DNA of 64,000 nucleotides, taken from positions 1 to 64,000 of the forward strand of contig OW818654.1 of assembly GCA_942492935.1 (NCBI GenBank), written 5' to 3'. The DNA is from JANJUO01 sp942492935 (GTDB lineage: Bacteria; Bacteroidota; Ignavibacteria; Kapaibacteriales; UBA2268). The notes under the pieces are model-generated. The model was not told the origin of the DNA. It worked only from the letters and a program-made list of their open reading frames with translations, and did no database searches. Made by a program: the position numbers and the translations under genes. Each line of letters opens with the position of its first letter. Position 1 is the stretch's first letter. Positions 1 through 9,790 of this stretch are shown piece by piece.

Positions 1-39
1 AAAAACCGAAGGGGCTGTTTAATTTGTTGTTCAAATAGC

Positions 40-3000
40 TTATTTAACTATTTTTACTTGTTTTGTAAGTATGATTTCACCGCTGGTTAATACTACTGTG
101 TATGTGCCTGCTGGGAAGTCTTTGCTGTTGATTGTCAAGTCGTAGTTACCTGCTGCTTTTGTGCCGCTTGCAAGGTTTGCTACTTCTTTTCCGTTCATGT
201 CATACATTACTACGTTTACGTTCATTGTGTTGCTCAATTTGTAGCTTAATGTACTGATGTTCATCACTGGATTTGGTGTTACTTCATCAAGGAATGCGAT
301 TCCTTCAAGTCCATCCATTGTTACTACTTTTTCATTGCTGTAGCTTGATGAACCATCTAAGTCAACCATTTTCAAACGATATACATAGCTTTTGCCATAC
401 TCTACTTTGTTGTCAACTACTGGTCCGTAGTATTTTATTATGCTGCTCTTGCCAGCTGCTGCAATTTCACCGATCTTTGTAAATTCGCTCTTTACTTCAT
501 TTACGAGGTTTGCGCGTTCTACTTCAAATCTTGCACTGCTCAATTCACTTGCTGTTGACCAGCTTACATCTACTCTCTTTCCTGTCTTTGTTGCGTCAAA
601 GCTTAACAATTCTGTTGGTACTACTACGCCGCCATTGCCTTCAAAGAAGTCCATTGTGCCACGTAATGCACGTTCCATATTGCCAAAATGTCTCCAATCT
701 AAGCCCAAATAAACTACGTTTCTTTCTAATGTTGTTGTTGCTACGCCAGCGATTCTTGCTTCATCTGGCCAATCTGGATTTGTTACACTTTGATAACGCA
801 TTGCAATTCTTGAGATTCCTTCACCATTTACGATGTTGAATAAACCAGGTTGTGATTCTTTATCACCAGCTACGCCAGTTGAGATTACATCATGGATAAA
901 GTCGCGTGATACTGCAATACCTTTCAATTGTTTGCCTGTATAGAATGCTCCTGCTCCTAATGGATTGCCAGGGAAACGATTTGCTGATCTCAATACGTCT
1001 GACAAGTATTTGTCATCACTATCTACTGCAGGATTGTTTCTTACCATTTCTTGGCTACCGATTACAAGGTTTTTCTTGTCATCTACTACGCCAGTGTTCA
1101 AATATGTTGCTAAGTCATTCTTTGCTAATCTTGGCATTGTCTTATCATCGCCATCACCATATACTAATGTTCTGTAGATTGTATAGTTTACGGCTCTTGG
1201 TTCCCAACCAGCTCTGTAGAATACATCATAATCATATCTTTTCTTGCTTTCGTCAACTACCCAATTCAATTTCTTCAATCCATCTACTACTGCTTTTTGG
1301 TTCAAGCCAGCTGCTAATTTATCGGCTGTTAATCCAGCTGATGTTAAGTCAACATATTCTTGTGCTGTTACGCCAAGCATTATTGGACTGCGGCGAACAA
1401 AGAATCTTACATATTTTTCTGTCTTGTTGTTTACGTTAAATTCGTCTGATTCACTTACGATTTCTATTTTGTACAATGGGGTTACGTTTGCTGTCATTCC
1501 TACGAATTGTGGTGCTACACTATAACCTGACAAATCTGAATATGTTTGTGGTACGAATTCTGTGCCCATTCCATTTGCAAGATTAAACTTGATTTCATTG
1601 TTGATGGTTGGAGCAAGGTTCAATGTGATTGTTTCTGTTAATACTTGTGAGTATCCGCCTGTTGGATTTTCTCTATAAATATTTACTGTGAATTTCTTGT
1701 TTGCAAATTCAAAGTTTCCACTATTTCTTACAATACCTTTTACTTCTACTGGTGCAGTTGTCATTATATATTCTGCATCACTGAATGTACCAGCTGTGGC
1801 ACGGTATTGTCCAGGTGATGTAATTGTTAATACTTCTGCATCATTGTTGAATAAGTTACCGTTGAATTCAATTGCACCTACATCATATCTTGAACCAGCT
1901 ACGCCTCTTACATTACCATAAATATCACTTAATACTTCTGGTAATCTTTCTCCGCGTTGTGCTAATACACTGCCAATGATTGTACTCTTTACATTCATAG
2001 TTTCTGGAGATTGACCTGTGAATACGATATCACTTGTAAAGTCTCTTGCTGATGTTGAGTTCAATTCATTTTTGCTTTCCATCTGCCATTGACCAAGTTT
2101 CATATATTCATTTCTTGTTCCCATTTCGATGATTTTGCTCTTTGTATCTGCATATACGTGGCGGTATGCTGCTACGTTTGAAGTTCCGAACCAATATACG
2201 TTATAATCTGCTGTTACTGTTCCAGTTGTTGGTCCGTGTACGAATACACCTGTTGCTACTTCACTTGCATCACTTATTGTTTTGTCAGTAATTGAGATTG
2301 CATTGTTGTACATTCTTGCATTTGTTGTTTGTTGCAAGCCGATACCTGCTACTAAACCTGTTGTATTTTGATTATCTTCGCCAATCATTATTGTATTGTT
2401 TGACAAGCTAATTTCTTTCATCATAAATGTTGATACTTTTGGAGTTATCATTCTTGTTAATAAGTCAGCAACTTCGTGGTTTCTTTCTGTAAATACATGA
2501 ATACCTGCACGTAATGTTGTTGCTTTGCTACCTTTGATATTCCAAACTGCATTGCTGATGATTGATACTTTGTCGTTTTTGTGTGGGAAGTATCTAAATG
2601 AACTTCCTTGTGGATAACGATTTTGTGCTTGTTCTACTTTGATACCATAAGCATAATCTTTACCTGTTAAATCATTGATTGTGTTACCACTTACTTCAAT
2701 GTTTACGTTGTTGTAGCCAAAGTAGTCTTTGTTACCATTACCACCGATTTGAATACCTGTTGATGCTACGCCACCTACTCCACTGATTCCATAGATTGTG
2801 TTTCTGTTTACTTTTGTGCCATCTTCGTGACCTAAGAATACACCACCACCAGATACGTTAGAGATAACGTTTCCGATTATTTCTATTCCAGAGTTATAGT
2901 AAGGGTCATAATCTTGTTTTGCTGCATTTCTTAATGGACCAATACCAAGTGATATTACACCCCAGCCGAAGCCGTTGATTTCATTATTATGGAATTTATT

Positions 3001-5832
3001 ATTCTTGTTCACTAATGTGTCAAGTTTAATCTGTTGAATTCCTTCGATTTTTGATTCTACTTTTACACGGTTTACGATACCAGCTGAGTAGCTTTGTACA
3101 CCTGTTTCAAGTAATAATGTATCTGATTGGAAGAAGAAACCATCTACGATTGAGAATGTTGTATTTGGTATCCAAACTGAATTCTTAATTGAAGGTTTGC
3201 CATTATCCATCAATACATTTTTAATTGTTATGTTTTGTGAACCTGAATTCAAATAGAATACTGCTCCGTGTGCTGCTGAACCTGGATTCAACATGAATTT
3301 CAATGATTTGTTTGCTCCACCATCAAATGTGATGTAACCAGCACTATTTGAGAATTTTGAGAAGTAACTATTGTCGCTGTTTTCTAATTGTACTGAATAT
3401 GGATTTGTGCATTGTAATGATTGACCCATTAAAATACCTTTTCCATTTCCACCAATTAGATTAATTGTTACAGAACCACGTGATACAGCACGTTCTGCAC
3501 TTGGTTTGAAAGTTAATGTACGATATGTGCCGCTTGTTGCATCATATCCTAAACCAAGGATTGTTGATGACATATCCCAAGCTGGTGCATCATAGCTTTT
3601 TGCATTTACATTATAAACTGCATCTGTAAATTCAAATGTTGTAGAACCGGCAACTCCATATTTATAAAGTGCATTCATAACTGAATCTATTGATGGGAAG
3701 TTACGTGCTTGTCCAAGTTTAGCTGTTCCTACTGTATAGTTGCCTGTAATACCAGGAACAACAGTAAAGAATATTGTTAATGTATCATCACCTTTAACTA
3801 AGTCATCTGGATGAGAAATTCTCAATGTCATTTTGTAATTGCCTGGCTTATCCAATAATTCTGGAGGGAATGCAACTGATTTAAGATTGTAACGACCTTG
3901 TGGTACATCTTGAACGTTCATATTTCTTTCGATTTTTATACCACTTGGTAACTCTTCGATAGTTACTCTTGTAGGACAGTCCGAAATATCACTCACTCCT
4001 TCGTTACGTAAAGTTACGGTAGGACGGAATGGGCGACCTGCAATTATAGTTGAATTTGCAGCAGGTATGTCTATTGAACTAACTGCCGCTTGAATTTCAT
4101 CTCTGATTTCGAATGCAAATCCATAAGGACTGTCTTCGCGTGGGAATCTATCATTATATGCTTCAAGGTCTGTAGCACTCTTTAATACTATTCTAAATAC
4201 AGTTTTGTAAATATCTGGATTGTTGAATGCAGCATTCCCAAAGTCAACAACTCTCTTTTCTTTTGGTACAATAATTACCAATGAACCGTCTGCAGTATCA
4301 AAATGTTTTACAAATTGTTTTATCATTTCGCCTTTTGAGTTGTAAACATCCATATAAGCATCAAATTTTGCAACTGCACGCAAACCAACGTTTTGAACTT
4401 CGCCTTGGAAGGAGATATTCAAACCACGACGATATTTGAAATATCTTGGTTCGCCATTTGTAAGTGGATTTTTAATATCAATTGCTGCAAGGTCATTTTC
4501 CCAAGAAACAATGAAGTTTCTTTGTATCATCTTACCAGGGTCAGCTGCATTTTTCTTAATTACAATAATGAGTTTAAATTCGCCTCCTTTAGCTTGTTTG
4601 AAGTTACCAATTGAACCATCAGAAGCAGGTCCGCGTGAACTCTGAATATTGTAAACAAAATCAGCTGGCAAAGTAATTTTATCTTGACCAACATTAATAT
4701 CTGAGCTACCTGTGATAGGGTCTAAAGCTTCAAAAACGATATCAGAAGCTGGTAATGGACCAACAATACGATATTGCATCAAAGTGCCAACTTTTTGTGG
4801 TCCACCAAATTTAACCATAGGTTTTTTGAATTCAGTTGGAATACCACTTATATTTCTTGTTGTTCCATTATATGTTTCACCAGCTAACAAAATATCATCT
4901 GGTGCTTTGTTATTAGGGAACATTCCTTTAACTGACAATGTAAATTCAATTACATAATCTTCAATTTCACCATAGTTATAACCATACCAGCCACCATAAT
5001 AAGCTGTATAGTCATAAGCATAACCATTCCAGCAAGCGTTTCTTGCATCCATCAAGTTTGTAATTGCACCAGTATAAACTGTATATGGATAGTAATAAGA
5101 GTGCATTACTCTCATACGAGTTACGCCCATTGGCTGGTCATCTGGAACTGTATATTTCCATTCGTGAACAGCTTCAGTACAATTTGCTACTTTATTATAT
5201 CTCCAATTTAAATATCCGGAAGTATATGCAATACTACCAACTTTCACAAATTTACCAGCAGCAGTATTTGTTGGGCTATTTAACCATTCCCCTTCTTCAA
5301 ATATTCCATTGATATTCAAATCAAGAAATATTCTTATATTGAATGTGTTAGTATAGTTATAAATACAATAATTAGTACCATTATAACCATAATAATTGTT
5401 GAGTACTGTAAATTTCATATTATAAGTTTCACCTGGAGACATTTCGCCTCTTACGATTGTCTTGTCAATACCGACATAACAACCTTCGAATGTACCAGCA
5501 TTTGTTCCTGAATAACCTTTATCAACACGGCTTTCACGGAATAATTTTACTTCACCTGAATTAGATTCAGTAATCTTTACTTCGTGGATAGGTTCAGTAA
5601 AGTAGTACATATAATATGTACTAATAGCTTTCAAATAGTCATTATAGCACCATGATTGAGGGGCATAAGTACCAAATAATTGATTATTCGCAGGAACCAT
5701 TGTTAGGTTTGGAATACAATAATTGGTAGGACCATTATCTTGGGCAAAAGAAATGCCCACATTAGCAAACAGCATTATCATAACAGCAAGAGCTGATACT
5801 AATATGCTCATAAATCGTTTGCGTTTTTCCAT
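40..5832 (-). CDS. Giant secreted T9SS cargo protein: GEVED domain, parallel beta-helix, C-terminal sorting domain
   Basis: A 1930-residue exported protein. Residues 1-30 form a signal peptide (basic start, hydrophobic core, ending ISFAQ). Residues about 120-305 contain a GEVED-type domain ending in GEIEDYVIEF. Ig/CARDB-like segments follow. From about 700 to 1320 many short repeats with N-G-I/V-x-I patterns match a right-handed parallel beta-helix (pectate-lyase-like). A fibronectin-like module begins near 1740 (LSFDATKTGKRVDVSW). The last 80 residues (NPV...YDMNGKEV...FPAGTYTVVL...KQVKIVK) are a typical type A sorting domain, so it should leave through T9SS and be anchored or released at the surface. 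Start supported by TTAGGAG ahead of the ATG. It is monocistronic. Its codons look less AT-rich than the neighbours'. Substrate unknown; adhesin or surface-layer role is inference. Confidence 0.88.
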   Translation of the reverse strand: MEKRKRFMSILVSALAVMIMLFANVGISFAQDNGPTNYCIPNLTMVPANNQLFGTYAPQSWCYNDYLKAISTYYMYYFTEPIHEVKITESNSGEVKLFRESRVDKGYSGTNAGTFEGCYVGIDKTIVRGEMSPGETYNMKFTVLNNYYGYNGTNYCIYNYTNTFNIRIFLDLNINGIFEEGEWLNSPTNTAAGKFVKVGSIAYTSGYLNWRYNKVANCTEAVHEWKYTVPDDQPMGVTRMRVMHSYYYPYTVYTGAITNLMDARNACWNGYAYDYTAYYGGWYGYNYGEIEDYVIEFTLSVKGMFPNNKAPDDILLAGETYNGTTRNISGIPTEFKKPMVKFGGPQKVGTLMQYRIVGPLPASDIVFEALDPITGSSDINVGQDKITLPADFVYNIQSSRGPASDGSIGNFKQAKGGEFKLIIVIKKNAADPGKMIQRNFIVSWENDLAAIDIKNPLTNGEPRYFKYRRGLNISFQGEVQNVGLRAVAKFDAYMDVYNSKGEMIKQFVKHFDTADGSLVIIVPKEKRVVDFGNAAFNNPDIYKTVFRIVLKSATDLEAYNDRFPREDSPYGFAFEIRDEIQAAVSSIDIPAANSTIIAGRPFRPTVTLRNEGVSDISDCPTRVTIEELPSGIKIERNMNVQDVPQGRYNLKSVAFPPELLDKPGNYKMTLRISHPDDLVKGDDTLTIFFTVVPGITGNYTVGTAKLGQARNFPSIDSVMNALYKYGVAGSTTFEFTDAVYNVNAKSYDAPAWDMSSTILGLGYDATSGTYRTLTFKPSAERAVSRGSVTINLIGGNGKGILMGQSLQCTNPYSVQLENSDNSYFSKFSNSAGYITFDGGANKSLKFMLNPGSAAHGAVFYLNSGSQNITIKNVLMDNGKPSIKNSVWIPNTTFSIVDGFFFQSDTLLLETGVQSYSAGIVNRVKVESKIEGIQQIKLDTLVNKNNKFHNNEINGFGWGVISLGIGPLRNAAKQDYDPYYNSGIEIIGNVISNVSGGGVFLGHEDGTKVNRNTIYGISGVGGVASTGIQIGGNGNKDYFGYNNVNIEVSGNTINDLTGKDYAYGIKVEQAQNRYPQGSSFRYFPHKNDKVSIISNAVWNIKGSKATTLRAGIHVFTERNHEVADLLTRMITPKVSTFMMKEISLSNNTIMIGEDNQNTTGLVAGIGLQQTTNARMYNNAISITDKTISDASEVATGVFVHGPTTGTVTADYNVYWFGTSNVAAYRHVYADTKSKIIEMGTRNEYMKLGQWQMESKNELNSTSARDFTSDIVFTGQSPETMNVKSTIIGSVLAQRGERLPEVLSDIYGNVRGVAGSRYDVGAIEFNGNLFNNDAEVLTITSPGQYRATAGTFSDAEYIMTTAPVEVKGIVRNSGNFEFANKKFTVNIYRENPTGGYSQVLTETITLNLAPTINNEIKFNLANGMGTEFVPQTYSDLSGYSVAPQFVGMTANVTPLYKIEIVSESDEFNVNNKTEKYVRFFVRRSPIMLGVTAQEYVDLTSAGLTADKLAAGLNQKAVVDGLKKLNWVVDESKKRYDYDVFYRAGWEPRAVNYTIYRTLVYGDGDDKTMPRLAKNDLATYLNTGVVDDKKNLVIGSQEMVRNNPAVDSDDKYLSDVLRSANRFPGNPLGAGAFYTGKQLKGIAVSRDFIHDVISTGVAGDKESQPGLFNIVNGEGISRIAMRYQSVTNPDWPDEARIAGVATTTLERNVVYLGLDWRHFGNMERALRGTMDFFEGNGGVVVPTELLSFDATKTGKRVDVSWSTASELSSARFEVERANLVNEVKSEFTKIGEIAAAGKSSIIKYYGPVVDNKVEYGKSYVYRLKMVDLDGSSSYSNEKVVTMDGLEGIAFLDEVTPNPVMNISTLSYKLSNTMNVNVVMYDMNGKEVANLASGTKAAGNYDLTINSKDFPAGTYTVVLTSGEIILTKQVKIVK

Positions 5833-6633
5833 TTTAAAATCTCCTAAATTGTAAAATATATAAAAACAAAATAAACTTTTTTCAAATTACACAATACAAT
5901 AACTACAATTTACGAATTTTGTTACAATTAATTTTTAAGTTTTTTTTGGGATTTATTATTAAAATATTATGAAGATATTCCAATTCGTAAACCTATATAT
6001 ATCAGATACTTATAAATACATATATCATTGATTTTATTTATTATTTTTGCTTAATCAAAATAGCAATAATCTATGAATTTATATTCATTAATATCGCAAT
6101 ATTAATTTTCATTCATAATATGTTAAAATAAATAAATATTGTGATAATACAATATAACTTATATATATAACAATAATTTATATGGATTCAATGTATTTTA
6201 TAATACTTTTTGTAATTAAATTATTTTCATTTAATATTATAAATATGAATTGATAATTAATAAATGATATTATATTTATTTATAAAATTAAAATATTTAT
6301 ATAATAAGTTCACTTGTAAATTAATCTTTATTTTAAAAATATTTTTTAAAATGTAAATATTTTTTTTTATTATTTTTAAATTTTATTAACTAATATAAGT
6401 ATCAAAGTGAAAAAATCACTTACAAATTATTTCTAACTTAGTTCAACACTCGTAATCAAGCCACAGCTTGGTAGTAGTAAATAAATGAAAAATCAACTAA
6501 GCTGGGGCTAAGTTATCAGAACTTAAAATACTGTCATTTTGAATTAAGTGAGAAATCCAGTGAACTTTTTCGGAATTTTCATCATTATTACTGGATTCCG
6601 CATCACGTGCGAAATGACACGGAAAACAAATTC
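5833..6633. other. AT-rich upstream region of the giant gene, then REP-like palindromes
   Basis: From 5833 to about 6430 the DNA is nearly all A and T with no credible coding frame; it must hold the promoter of the giant secreted protein. At 6433-6516 TAACTTAG and CTAAGTTA face each other about 80 bp apart. At 6534-6620 a TGTCATTTTGAATTAAG / GGATTCCGCATCACGTGCGAAATGACA pair is the same REP-like palindrome found throughout the window. Confidence 0.6.
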
Positions 6634-7034
6634 TCATTGTGAACTCATTTCAGAATCCATCTATGATTTAGTTCATTTTCGAAACAAGATGTCCAACACA
6701 TTCAAAGTGTTGGACATCTGCATATTAGATTCCTCACTACGTGCGGAATGACAATTATACACTTTGACCTTCTGAACTTGTTTCAGAATCAATCTACGAT
6801 TTATGTCATTTGCGAAATACGATGTCCAACACTTTGAAATTGTTGGACATCTGCATATTAGATTCCGCATCAAGTGCGGAATGACACGGAAAACAAATTC
6901 TCATTCTGAACTCGTTTCAGAAGCCATCTACGATTTATGTCATTTTCGAAACAAGATGTCCAACACATTCAATGTGTTGGACATCTGCATATTAGATTCC
7001 GCATCACGTGCGAAATGACACTTATACACTTTGC
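6634..7034. repeat. Three tandem 134-bp units carrying a GTCCAACAC...GTGTTGGAC hairpin
   Basis: The motif GAACTCGTTTCAG begins units at 6634, 6768 and 6902, with a partial fourth start at 7035, a spacing of 134, 134 and 133 bp. Each unit contains a hairpin GATGTCCAACAC(n6-8)GTGTTGGACATC followed by GATTCCGCATCACGTGCGGAATGACA. Single copies of the same unit occur at 18022-18142 and 56980-57097. Short frames that read through the units are repeat artefacts. Confidence 0.9.
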
Positions 7035-7452
7035 CCTTCTGAACTCGTTTTAGAATCCATTTTCGTTAGCAATATAGTTGCGGCATCATAATAGAAATGG
7101 CAGCTACTCTCCTTTTTGGTTTACTTGAGTATTTTCTATCAGGATGAAGCAGAGCGTTGCTAAGCCATAGTAATGAAATTTCAGATGCACTTTAATTAAA
7201 TATATTGGAATTTAATATAGATAAATAAAATATGAAATTTAAACAATTTGTCATTTTAATCTACATAATTAAGAATTGCAAAATCTTTATTTTACAAATA
7301 ATTTTTGATTTATGTGAAAAATTTGGCATAAAATTCTTGCATACTATACAAACATTTGTTATTTTAGTAAGTGACTGGTTTGCATTTAAATTATTTTATA
7401 TAGTAAACTATTCATATTGTAAAGAATTTATAAATTAATGACGTAATTTAAT
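7035..7452. other. Gap before the marR gene
   Basis: Begins with a partial fourth repeat unit, then a degenerate GCAATATAGTTGCGGCAT palindrome (7068-7085) of a family also found near 29.7, 51.1, 51.4 and 59.7 kb. The rest is AT-rich leader for the gene at 7453; no coding signal beyond chance frames. Confidence 0.5.
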
Positions 7453-7929
7453 ATGGAATTTTCAGAAGTAAATTTTAATGAAGAAGACAAAGCAAAGCTG
7501 ATGGCGGCTTTGACTTTCCAAATGGAAAAATTTTGTCAAATTAAAGAGAATTTTTTTTCAGCACAACGCGAACTGACTCCGACTGAATTCAGATGTATGA
7601 GATATTTAAGAAATAATACAATTTTAAATACAAAAGAATTAGCAATACACATGAATTTGAGTCAAGGAAGAATAACACATTTATTAAATTCATTAGAAAA
7701 TAAAAGTTTTATTGTTCGTGAACCTGATAAAAAGGACAGAAGGGTTATAAAAGTAACTTTAGCTAATGGCGCCAAAGAATTTATGGATAAAGTTATAGCT
7801 GAATATATTGGACTTCATGAAGAAATTTTAAATTTCTTGCCAGAAAAAAACAGAGAAGAAATCTTATATAATATGAAATTTTTCTTTGAAGCTCTTAGAA
7901 AATGGGCTGAAAGTGTAGAAAAAAAATAA
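7453..7929 (+). CDS. MarR-family winged-helix transcriptional regulator
   Basis: A 158-residue protein of the usual MarR length. Helices around residues 40-80 (LTPTEFRCMRYL, TKELAIHMNLSQGRITHLLNSLE) form the helix-turn-helix, and EPDKKDRRVIKVTL near 95-108 is the wing with the characteristic D-x-R-D/R motif. The N- and C-terminal helices (ending LRKWAESVEKK) would form the dimer interface. Cytoplasmic DNA-binding repressor or activator; ligand unknown. It converges on the acyl-CoA dehydrogenase gene and shares a bidirectional terminator with it, so co-regulation is possible but not shown. Confidence 0.9.
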   Translation: MEFSEVNFNEEDKAKLMAALTFQMEKFCQIKENFFSAQRELTPTEFRCMRYLRNNTILNTKELAIHMNLSQGRITHLLNSLENKSFIVREPDKKDRRVIKVTLANGAKEFMDKVIAEYIGLHEEILNFLPEKNREEILYNMKFFFEALRKWAESVEKK

Positions 7930-7986
7930 TTATTTGCTAATTTCTTATAATTATAATTTAGAATAGAAGCAACTTTTGCGAAAATT

Positions 7987-8017
7987 AACCTTCCGAACTT
8001 CAAATATTCGGAAGGTT
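7987..8017. terminator. Bidirectional terminator between marR-like gene and acyl-CoA dehydrogenase
   Basis: Perfect 11-bp stem AACCTTCCGAA / TTCGGAAGGTT with a 9-nt loop, flanked by A- and T-rich tails on both sides, sitting between two convergent genes. Confidence 0.8.
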
Positions 8018-8043
8018 TAAAAAATTAAAAAATAGAATTCATA

Positions 8044-9205
8044 TTAAGAAAATGCTGAAAGTCCCGTAATATCTTGTCCAAGAATTAAAGTATGAATGTC
8101 ATTGGTTCCTTCATAAGTTTTTACAGATTCCAAATTTGCACTATGACGCATAACTGGATATTCACCTAAAATTCCATTTGCTCCATGTATTTCTCTTGCA
8201 AGTCGCGCTGATTGCAAAGCAATATCAACATTATTTCTTTTAGCAAGTGAAATTTGTTGCGGTAAAGCTCGCCCTTCGTCCATCAATCTACCTAATCTAA
8301 AATTAATCAATTGTGCTTTTGTAATTTCATTCAGCATATAAACCAATTTTTGTTGCACTAACTGAAATGCACCTATAGGTTTATCAAATTGGATTCTTGT
8401 TTTTGAATATTCTACTGAAGATTCATAAACTGACAAAGCCGCACCAACTGCACCGTAAGCTATTCCATATCTTGCTTGAGATAAACATGATAATGGTCCC
8501 TTTTAAACCGGCAATATTTAAACGATTTTCTTTAGGAATTTCACAATCCTGAAAAATTAATTCCGATGTAACAGACGCCCTTAATGAATATTTCCCTTTC
8601 ATCTCAGGTGCAGTAAATCCCCTGGTTCCTTTTTCAACTAAAAATCCGTTTACAACGCCATCTAATTTTGCCCAAACAACAGCAATATCTGCAACTGTTC
8701 CGTTTGTAATCCACATCTTAGCACCATTCAATAGATAACCCGCTTCAGTTTCTACAGCATTTGTTATCATTCCTGAAGGATTTGAGCCGTAGTCTGGTTC
8801 TGTTAAACCAAAGCATCCAATAGCAGTTCCATCTGCAAGTTTTGGCAACCATTTTAGTTTTAATTCTTCGTTAGCATATTTCAAAATTGGATACATAACA
8901 AGTGAATTTTGAACAGATGCAAATGAACGAATAGCTGAATCTCCTCTTTCCAATTCCTGCATAGCTAATCCATACATTGTATAATTTGCTTCAGAACCAC
9001 CATATTTTGCTGGAACAGTTATCCCAAAAATTCCTAATTCAGCAAGTTTTGGCGTTAATTGTGTAGGATAGATTCCCTTTTGATAATATTCATCTATAAT
9101 TGGTGATATTTCAGATTCGACAAAACTTTTTACAGTATCTCTAAATATTAATTCTTCAGTAGTATAAAGTTCGTCAAGATTTAAATAATCCACAGATTTA
9201 ATCAT
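8044..9205 (-). pseudogene. Acyl-CoA dehydrogenase (glutaryl-CoA dehydrogenase-like), broken by one frameshift
   Basis: Two abutting frames (8423-9205 and 8044-8436) together give one full-length acyl-CoA dehydrogenase of about 385 residues. The N-part has the FAD-binding signature GCFGLTEPDYGSNPSGM and MWITNGTVADIAVVWAK. The C-part has RIQFDKPIGAFQLVQQKL, the catalytic-base motif KTYEGTNDIHTLILGQDITG (Glu in YEGT) and the end LSAFS, the pattern of glutaryl-CoA dehydrogenases. After GLKG the frame is lost. Removing one base within GGTCCCTTTT (8495-8504) restores PLSCLSQARYGIAYGAVG. It would oxidise a CoA thioester (glutaryl-CoA to crotonyl-CoA if the subfamily is right). Either a recent mutation or a sequencing error in the C/T homopolymers; every domain is otherwise well preserved. 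Confidence 0.85.
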
Positions 9206-9337
9206 AATAATTTTCTCATAAGTTAATTTTATTGATGCAAAAACGAAATAAACAAATTATTATTTATAATAAAATACTTTAGTACAAATTTCGTATAGAA
9301 TATCAATGGAAATTTTATAATTGAATGAGGAATTAAA

Positions 9338-9502
9338 ATGATAAAATATGAAATAAATATAATTACAGATAATGATGGGAAATTAATTATACCAGACGAA
9401 ATAAGAAAATTAATTCCAAGAAATTCAACTGTAAAATTGATAATTTATCCATCAGGGGAAGTTTCAATTGATGAAGAAACAAGCAAACAAGTTGATGAAT
9501 AA
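9338..9502 (+). CDS. 54-residue AbrB/MazE-like small protein
   Basis: ATG at 9338 is preceded by GAGG (9327-9330) and the frame runs 54 residues: DNDGKLIIPDEIRKLIPRNS then TVKLIIYPSGEVS. The G-K-L-x-I-P-x-E-I-R-K pattern followed by a short beta hairpin resembles the swapped-hairpin AbrB/SpoVT fold of transcription factors and antitoxins. No toxin gene lies beside it. The frame ends immediately before a strong terminator, which supports its being a real gene. Family assignment is tentative. Confidence 0.5.
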   Translation: MIKYEINIITDNDGKLIIPDEIRKLIPRNSTVKLIIYPSGEVSIDEETSKQVDE

Positions 9503-9507
9503 AAAAA

Positions 9508-9529
9508 AGCATACAAAATTTTGTATGCT
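9508..9529. terminator. Bidirectional terminator between the AbrB-like gene and rpsU
   Basis: Perfect 22-base palindrome AGCATACAAAATTTTGTATGCT preceded by eight A and followed by TGATTTTTTA, located between two convergent genes. Confidence 0.85.
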
Positions 9530-9555
9530 CTGATTTTTTATCTAAATGATAATAA

Positions 9556-9750
9556 TTAATCTTGCTCCATCGAGGATTTATGCTGGCGACGAGCTGATTT
9601 TAATCTTGCCATTCTATTTTCTACAGAAGGTTTCATAAAAGCGGTTCTTTTTTTGAATTCTCTTAAAACACCACTACGTTCGTATTTTTTCTTGAAACGT
9701 TTTAACGCTCTGTCAATATTTTCGTTTGTTTGGATAGTAACGCCGATCAT
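9556..9750 (-). CDS. rpsU: Ribosomal protein bS21
   Basis: A 64-residue basic protein, the usual bS21 size, with ENIDRALKRFKKKYERSGVL and the Arg/Lys-rich ERRMARLKSARRQHK-like tail (here VENRMARLKSARRQHKS). It is a small-subunit protein next to the mRNA exit and the 3' end of 16S rRNA. The start is unusually well marked: AAAGGAGGTGA (9756-9766) 5 nt upstream, a full Shine-Dalgarno complement. It lies 40 bp downstream of the gene at 9791-10204 and is probably co-transcribed with it. Confidence 0.97.
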   Translation of the reverse strand: MIGVTIQTNENIDRALKRFKKKYERSGVLREFKKRTAFMKPSVENRMARLKSARRQHKSSMEQD

Positions 9751-9755
9751 CTATT

Positions 9756-9766
9756 TCACCTCCTTT
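9756..9766 (-). promoter_or_regulatory. Perfect Shine-Dalgarno of rpsU
   Basis: Minus-strand sequence AAAGGAGGTGA placed 5 nt before the rpsU ATG. It is the strongest ribosome-binding site in the window, where most genes have only GGAG-like or no recognisable site. In Flavobacterium bS21 is reported to help hide the anti-SD of 16S rRNA and rpsU to be autoregulated through its strong SD, so the same control is plausible here. Confidence 0.75.
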
Positions 9767-9790
9767 ATTTGATCTGAATATATTTTAAAA

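Noticed and set aside
273..5312. Plus-strand frames opposite the giant secreted protein
   Set aside because: They are shadows of the biased codon use of the 1930-residue gene; no ribosome sites or recognisable sequence.
6548..7018. Three frames of 66-71 codons on both strands
   Set aside because: They simply read through the 134-bp repeat units; both strands are open because the units are palindromic.
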